A DNA stretch of 64,000 nucleotides. It comes from Plazaster borealis. Lineage: Eukaryota; Echinodermata; Asteroidea; Forcipulatida; Labidiasteridae. Positions within the stretch are counted from its first letter, which is position 1; each line of letters opens with the position of its first letter. Both the position numbers and the translations under genes were made by a program. Positions 58,109-64,000 of this stretch are shown in pieces. The notes below the pieces were generated by a model. The model was given only the letters and a program-made list of their open reading frames with translations. It was not told where the DNA came from and did no database searches. The stretch is taken from NCBI GenBank assembly GCA_021014325.1, contig CM037473.1:6947501-7011500 (forward strand), read 5' to 3'.

Positions 58109-60165
58109 AAATCATAATTCAAATAACATAATTCAAAAATGGACACTTGTATCAGTCAGAATATCAGTCACATAATTCAAAAACTAAGTCAAACCTGCCT
58201 TCGAAATATCTTAATAAGCGCTTTAAAACACCCGTAGATAAAGCGCTATATAAGAACTGAGTGTTAATACTATTTATTTTATTTATTTATTAATTTCATT
58301 TTGTTATTAATGTTGTATTTGTTCACTCCATATATGGGACTGATTTTACCATTCTTATTGTAACACCTTTTAACATTCGCTGAAAATTTGATCTTGGCAA
58401 AATCAGCTAACCTGCTCAAACGACATTTGCTGTCAATTGATTCAGATTGCTTCCATACAAATTCTTGCCGTGGGGAATAAATTTATTTAAAATTAATAGG
58501 GCCTATGCTTTAAAGTGCTGCAGTTATTAGCTTTGTGGCCAGCTTTCTTGTGAAGTTTCCCAGAACGTGGACATTCCCAAATACATGATTTGTCACTAAG
58601 CTAATTACCATCGTTAACAACAACGGGGCGACACAATTACCCTCATTGCGGCTTTTATTATTCTCTGGGTAACCGGGGTCAGCTACAGGACTGAGCTCCA
58701 CGGCGCCATTTCAATCATATAAACCCACTTGGGTTTGGGGGTTTTCGGTTGTACAGGACTTATCCGTCTCATGTCCGTGGCTGGTCGGTGGTACTCTTGA
58801 CGAATGGGTCTTGAATATTTATCGGGAGAAAAAGCGATACCGTGCGGAAAGACCTTTAATTCTCGTTCTTCTTCTTCTTCTTGTTCTTCTTTTTTTCTGT
58901 TTTCTTTTTCTTCTTAATGAATTGCCGACTTGAATGGAATTGATTGGAATCTGTCAGTGAGAATATATTATTACTTTATTCGGGTTTTGGTTCATTTTTC
59001 GGCGGACATCGGATACCAACTTGATCATATGCAATTTTGTTGGCACCGCTGGAAATTTGCCAATCACGGAAGGATTATAGACGCAGCACCTTTGGGACTC
59101 AAGACATCATTGTTTGCTGTTAAGAGTGTTTTGTGTTGAAGATTATTAGATGATTAAATTCAGTACCTTCGGTAGATTTGTTTTCCCTTTTATTTCTTTT
59201 GTTTTCTCGTCTCGGACCTGGAGCCTTGCATGTGGATTCGGTTTACAGTCCCTGCGTGATTGCGTGCTGGGCTTTCCCACACATCTAAAACTGAACATTT
59301 CTTCTTGTTTCAGAGATGCCACTTTTCCGGATTTACCCGGATTTCCGGTTTAAAAAAACAATAAACCTCAACCTCCATTGTTTTTTGTTTCGTTTTTTGT
59401 TTTCAATCGAGTCTGAATAAAGTTATAATTGTTTGGCCTCTAAAGCAAGTCCGCTTTGCAATAAGCGATTTTCACTAGTTTATATCGTAAATGTCGTAAT
59501 TTTCATCTTTTTACGGCTCGTAGAGTTGTATGCCTGACTTGAACTTAAATGCTCGGCGGTGCTACTCTTTTGGGAATTCAATGTTGGCATCTCTGCGATG
59601 ATTGCTCTGCGATGATTTGTCACAATGGTTACCACTCGCGACATTCATTCAGTGGCTTTCTGATTTTGTCTAAGGAAAAAATAATTTTCAGGGGTTTTTT
59701 TTTCCGTTACCACAGTGGCATCTCTGTTGTTTCCTAATCAACAGTTATTGACGCTTGCGCTGTTGGATGTGTAAATAAATAAATGAATAAATAAATACAT
59801 TAATTATTTAATTAAGATGGACAAAATTATAAGTTGCAAAATGAAAGCCCACTGGTTATGACGTTCTTGATGGTACCAATCCTCCAGAGAAATATTTCCA
59901 CCTGAAATACTGCCAACGTCGAGGAAAATAGCATTTTGCAAACCCCACAGCTCACCAATGCTTATTCTGATTGCCGCAATCAAATTAAGCCTCATACCAT
60001 TGAAGTACATATCATTCCTAACAAAGCAAACACGGGATTTCGTTGTTTTTCACAAAAACGTGACTATCAAAACTTGATGAAATTTTCACAGCCTGACTGC
60101 GGGATCTGTGTTCAATGAAAACGAGAAGATTAACGTGAATTTTAGTCTTTCAAAAACAAATCGAT
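58109..60165. other. Unannotated stretch in terminal intron
   Basis: AT-rich. A pyrimidine tract (58858-58916; TTC units) and an (AAAT)n run (59773-59800) are present. Short plus frames are unrecognised. Confidence 0.45.
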
Positions 60166-60167
60166 GT

Positions 60168-60375
60168 ACACTGCAAAAACTGGGGTGTTAAAATTGACAC
60201 CATGGGTGTTGTCACATATAGATACCTAAAAAGAATCAACATTTACACCATAGGGTATAAAAATAATTACATTGGTAATATTTTAACACCCTAAAATGTT
60301 AATTTTGATTCTCTTTCTGTATCTATGTGACAACACCCATGGTGTCAATTTTAACACCCCGGTTTTTTGCAGTGT
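60168..60375. mobile_element. Foldback element, CACTGCAAAAACTGGGG ends
   Basis: TACACTGCAAAAACTGGGGTG is inverted as CGGTTTTTTGCAGTGTA, with further matching inward (GACACCATGGGTGTTGTCAC). It is a sister of 2218-2453, flanked by TA. Confidence 0.85.
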
Positions 60376-61109
60376 ACTCTCCCCATATCAGGTCGGTATA
60401 ATACTTTCATATTGAAGGGTGATACCAAATTGTGTAAGTTGATAGGAGTTTGCAAACACGGTGATGAAACATGACGGTCGGTGATCCCTCACAACTGTAT
60501 CTACATTGGGCAAGTAATAATGAAAAGGAGAAGAAAAGTCAACACATAAATCAATTCTGTCCATTAAGTTTGTAAATTATTCAATTCTGTCCATTTAAAG
60601 TTGTCAGTTTTTGAATTCTCAGAAATTACACATTTCTTTATAATTATAAGGCTATTTGCAAAGGATGTGAACTGAATAATTAATTGTATTGGACGGCAGA
60701 CCTATCAAGCAACTCAATTTTTCATTTTGGTGTTGGGGGGGCTCGTTAATCTGTTAATGCACATGTCGCAGTCTGATTTCCTGGGGGGGGGGGGGTGCGC
60801 GTCTTCTATCGTTCGGCACGCTTGACTGCTTCTTGCTCGTCATCCAATGTCTACTTGTGGAGTTTGTTCTGCTCCGGCGAGCACAGGCGAGTTGTCATTA
60901 AGAGCCTTTTCGCTCGTTCTCGGTGTGATCTTAATCAAACATTGGGTGTACACAAAACTCACGTCTGGTGGCCTTTGCTCTTTTGCTAATGATACTATAT
61001 AATAACGCTTATATAGTCTGTACGGATTGCCAGGGGCATGGCTTGCTGGGAGGGAGAGGGTGGGGAGGGGCGAAAAGGGAAATTTCGTTCTGAGGTTGTC
61101 ACCATACCT
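60376..61109. other. Unannotated stretch in terminal intron
   Basis: A G run is at 60783-60795. No gene is seen. Confidence 0.4.
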
Positions 61110-61257
61110 GGGCCCAATTTCATAGAGCTGTTTCTGCTATTAGCAGAAATGAGCAGGATACCAGTCACAAATTGTGACATAGTCGTTTGGCTGTTAACCT
61201 TATTCTGGTAAGCATTAGCTACTTTTTGTGCTTAAGCAGCTCTATGAAATTGGGCCC
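61110..61257. mobile_element. Foldback element I
   Basis: GGGCCCAATTTCATAGAGCT and AGCTCTATGAAATTGGGCCC are exact inverted ends. It shares GAGCAGGATACCAGT with the nested copy at 33373-33558. Confidence 0.9.
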
Positions 61258-61384
61258 TGATTTGAACTTGGCGTAAATATAAATTAAGTTGTACCAGTGA
61301 CAGAAAGCAGTAGTCATCTTGAAAAGCGACATCTTGAAAATATCATACCGCAGTGCCTCCTGGGAAACCGAGTGCAGTAAACTA

Positions 61385-61510
61385 GATCCAAGTTCGCACA
61401 AGGACCTTTTGTCGACTTGGAGTTGATATTGCCTGGTACCCGTTAGTATCAGTCAGTTCCAGTTCATACCAGCCACTAGTCGACAAAAAGTCCTTGTGCG
61501 AACTTGGTCC
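61385..61510. repeat. Strong inverted repeat M
   Basis: CCAAGTTCGCACAAGGACC plus TTTTGTCGACT on the left is inverted as AGTCGACAAAAAGTCC plus TTGTGCGAACTTGG on the right, with about 50 bp between. Weaker pairing continues outward (about 61339-61600), so it may be the core of a larger foldback element. Confidence 0.8.
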
Positions 61511-61599
61511 GTACCATGTTGCCAAGATGGACACAGTGCTCTTGTTTACGAGTAACTCGGCCAGGTTTCACTGATGTGCCGCAATGCTTCAAAAATCAG

Positions 61600-63124
61600 C
61601 GCGGCATGGTTGCCGATGTTGTTTGGGGTCGCCGAACTTCACCCAGAATCCTTTTGCGCTCTGATCATGCGCATTTTGACATGCACAATTGGCTTCTAGT
61701 TTATTGTCAGGTAGGAATAATGTTCCTATGAGAAGGGGTCATTACTCATCATGGTGGACAATGTTTTGATCGAGAAAAAAACAACAGTTTGTTTGATAAA
61801 ACTTAACCTGTGTTCTATGGTATCCAAGTTATTTTAACCTTTAGAAACAGCTTTGTGAAGACACCATGTGAAATACCTCTAATGAACACTTGTGGTTCTT
61901 GGGAAGCACAGAGACTCAATGTCCACTGATGCACATCTGATCAAAACGTTAGGTATCAATTCTTCTCCGAACCACTCATACTCCAAGGAGATATTTATGC
62001 AAGGTGTCCTCACAAAGCTATTCATTATTGACTACCCCCCCCCCATGCAAACCCTCAAATCTTACCAATCACATAACCTTGACATGTTATGTTTTGTATA
62101 TACAGTATGCAATGTGAATGTATTTAAGTTTTATAGCCCGAATGCGGTTTCCATAATTAGCAGTAAAGTGGCAAGTTTAAGATAAGCACGTGTTGATGTG
62201 AACATTTGAGTTAGTGTGCAGTGTGCAGCGGCTGTTTGTTCATCGTTAATAGTATTTTGTTTTAATGCAGCATCGGGGAATTTTAAGCTTAATGTATTTA
62301 ATCACTCGTTATAATTTTAACCCTATCCCCTAGATGTGTTGTTAATATCCAATGTGTATTCCTCGTGAAAACGTTTCATATTTTTGTTGGTAGCTCTATC
62401 CAAACTCGAGTCTTTCAGTTGTTTTAAGGATTGGTATGCCTGGCTGTAAAATTGTTCAGGTTGATTTGCATGACCGTTTATAAATCTATTTGGCAAACGA
62501 TCTTCGGAAGAGATTCTTGGTGTTGGAGTTCGTTCTAGTAAATACTAGTTATCATCTGCCAGTGAAACTAAACATTTATATGTGTGTGTATGTGTTAGTA
62601 GATTAACGCCATCTTTGCGGGAAAATTGGGTTTTGGTTTTAAGCCGCGTCAAGCGTACTAACTGCGAAGCCAAGTGGTTTAACGACCAATCAAGCAAGGA
62701 ATTTAATTTTTAAAAACGCGTGCCGCACTCAATATGTACGTATTGTGCATTCGAACAATGATAATATATCATTGCCCGTATATAGATGGCTGAGTTCACA
62801 CTCTATGGCGTCTAATGGAGACTATTTATTGGCTGTTAATTGACCCATCTGGCGTTTACTTGAACAAAAAATGAGTTCAAGATTCGCCCAATTAAGATGC
62901 TGTTATTACCACCTAATCGATTGTCAATTTATAGATCAATTCCTAAATGGATTGTTGATCAATTAACCAATAAACCAAATTCAAATTATCACCCATGACT
63001 AAATCAATCAGTCCGGAGTGTATAAATTAGTCAGCCCACCAAGCACTTCACCAACCATGCAAGGCCATCGATCAGCCAATCAACCCACATTAATCAACCA
63101 CCTTGTCATCATTCCCCCCAACAG
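61600..63124. other. End of terminal intron
   Basis: AT-rich. A CAAT/CAACC-rich stretch (63005-63110) precedes the acceptor. No repeat or other gene is recognised. Confidence 0.45.
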
Positions 63125-63350
63125 GAAAGCCAAGTACACAGTCAATCATGCAAGTTCAGATGAGGAGGATTTTGAGCCGAGGAGTACGTCTCGCCCTAGC
63201 AGCATGTACAGTGAGGACAGCAAGGGGAGCAAGGACTCCGGTGACCTCCTCGCTTGCTCCTCACTACCCGGGGAGGAAAAGGACTCCACACATACTACCA
63301 ACACCGGAACCAAGAAGAAAGGCTTTGTCGTCAATCCGGACTACTTGTGA
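63125..63350 (+). CDS. MYO18A: MYO18A last coding exon and stop
   Basis: The acceptor is TCATTCCCCCCAACAG and the single G completes the AT from 32856 to give Met. The next 74 codons are open and end in TGA at 63348-63350. The peptide is acidic and Ser-rich: SSDEEDFEPRSTSRPSS, then MYSEDSKGSKDSGD, then a Lys run (KKKGFVVNPDYL) at the C-terminus. The human MYO18A C-terminus also has an SDDE...TSRP...SDSD arrangement as I recall it, which supports this being the true end of the same protein although the intron is about 30 kb. The frame stays open upstream of the acceptor to 63018, so a longer exon from another promoter cannot be excluded. Confidence 0.75.
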
Positions 63351-64000
63351 GAAGAAATAACAAACTCTCTGTCTTAAACTATTCAAAGCAATGTATATGT
63401 ATTTATATAATGATGGCTGCTTTATTGACAAATAATGTGCTTTTCATTTGCTTCCATAGTTGATGGGTTTTACACACCTCTTATGTCCACTCTAAGTTCA
63501 AGGTCTAGGATGCATTATAATGTGGTTGAAGATGTTCCTTTCGGCTCTTCAGCATTTGCTATCACTTTATGAACCTCACAGCTGAACAGTCATAAACAGC
63601 TTCAGTATACTCTAATATTTAAGGTTCTTCAAGCGTGGGATTCCCACAAGACGTAACGCGAAAGAAGGTATATCTCAGGGGCCCAATGCAAAATAAGATA
63701 CTTCTCAGAAATACTGAAATGGCATTAAGAGAGTGAAGACAACTGAAACATCAGCCTTGAGATCATTGTGTTGTGATGTCTTTAACATTCTATATGGTTA
63801 GAAATACTTGCCCGTTAGCCTATAAGTCGGCTTATATTTGAAAGCCTTTCTTCTCAGTGTACCCGGTATTCGATCAGCAAATAAACCCAGTTTTTGCCAG
63901 GAAGCGCCTGATTCTGACATGGAGCGTCACATGATTTATTCATCAAGGAATCCTTTCAGCCGAACCTTTTTTCCGGATGTTCTTCTGACTGTAACTTTAA
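63351..64000 (+). other. MYO18A 3' untranslated region (probable)
   Basis: Follows the TGA stop. It has no long open frame or recognisable repeat. A canonical AATAAA occurs at 63880-63885, the clearest candidate polyadenylation signal in the window's end, though the transcript may run beyond the window. Confidence 0.5.

Larger units (their letters stand above)
32857..63124 (+). other. MYO18A terminal intron, about 30.3 kb
   Basis: Inferred from exact phase agreement between the donor at 32857 and the acceptor ending at 63124. It holds no other exon or gene that I can support on either strand and is filled with the transposons, SINEs and tandem repeats listed here. An unrecognised nested gene or small alternative exon cannot be excluded. 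Confidence 0.65.

Overview
This window looks like intron-rich animal DNA with compact exons separated by kilobases of AT-rich, repeat-packed sequence. There are no prokaryotic operons. The dispersed TTAA-flanked short elements, tRNA-derived SINEs and trinucleotide runs resemble what I remember of echinoderm genomes, sea stars in particular. That species call is inference. The gene call is much firmer.

Only one gene can be supported: the 3' end of a myosin XVIIIA (MYO18A) gene on the + strand. Four coding exons join in phase: 30247-30377, 31998-32156, 32779-32856 and 63125-63350. Together they encode the last 197 residues, namely the end of the coiled-coil tail, a Ser/Arg-rich tail, a Lys-rich segment and an acidic C-terminus with a stop. 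The intron before the last exon is about 30.3 kb. The first 30 kb of the window is presumably upstream intron; I found no further exon in it.

Nearly everything else is repeat. Five mosaic families of short elements flanked by TTAA (called A, B, C, D and F here), with inverted ends reading roughly AAGGYAYYGTACACGTTTGG, account for about twenty insertions, many with a palindrome at the centre. A 956-bp TTAA-flanked element (55030-55985) carries a decayed THAP zinc finger and suggests that the mobilising enzyme is Kolobok-like. A 288-bp TTAACCCT...AGGGTTAA element looks piggyBac-like. Other foldback families begin GGGCCCAATTTCATAGAGC, CACTGCAAAAACTGGGGTG or TAGACTGTGCAAG. At least three tRNA-derived SINE types are present. 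Several insertions are nested, three levels deep at 45890-46690.

The most unusual local structure is in the MYO18A gene itself. The 3' part of the exon at 30247, with its splice donor and about 90 bp of intron, is repeated about ten times in tandem (30310-31690), with copies decaying away from the real exon. Other points of interest are a 16-bp minisatellite (8440-8652) with an inverted partner 0.9 kb away, the nested insertions, and the shared half-elements of the TTAA families.
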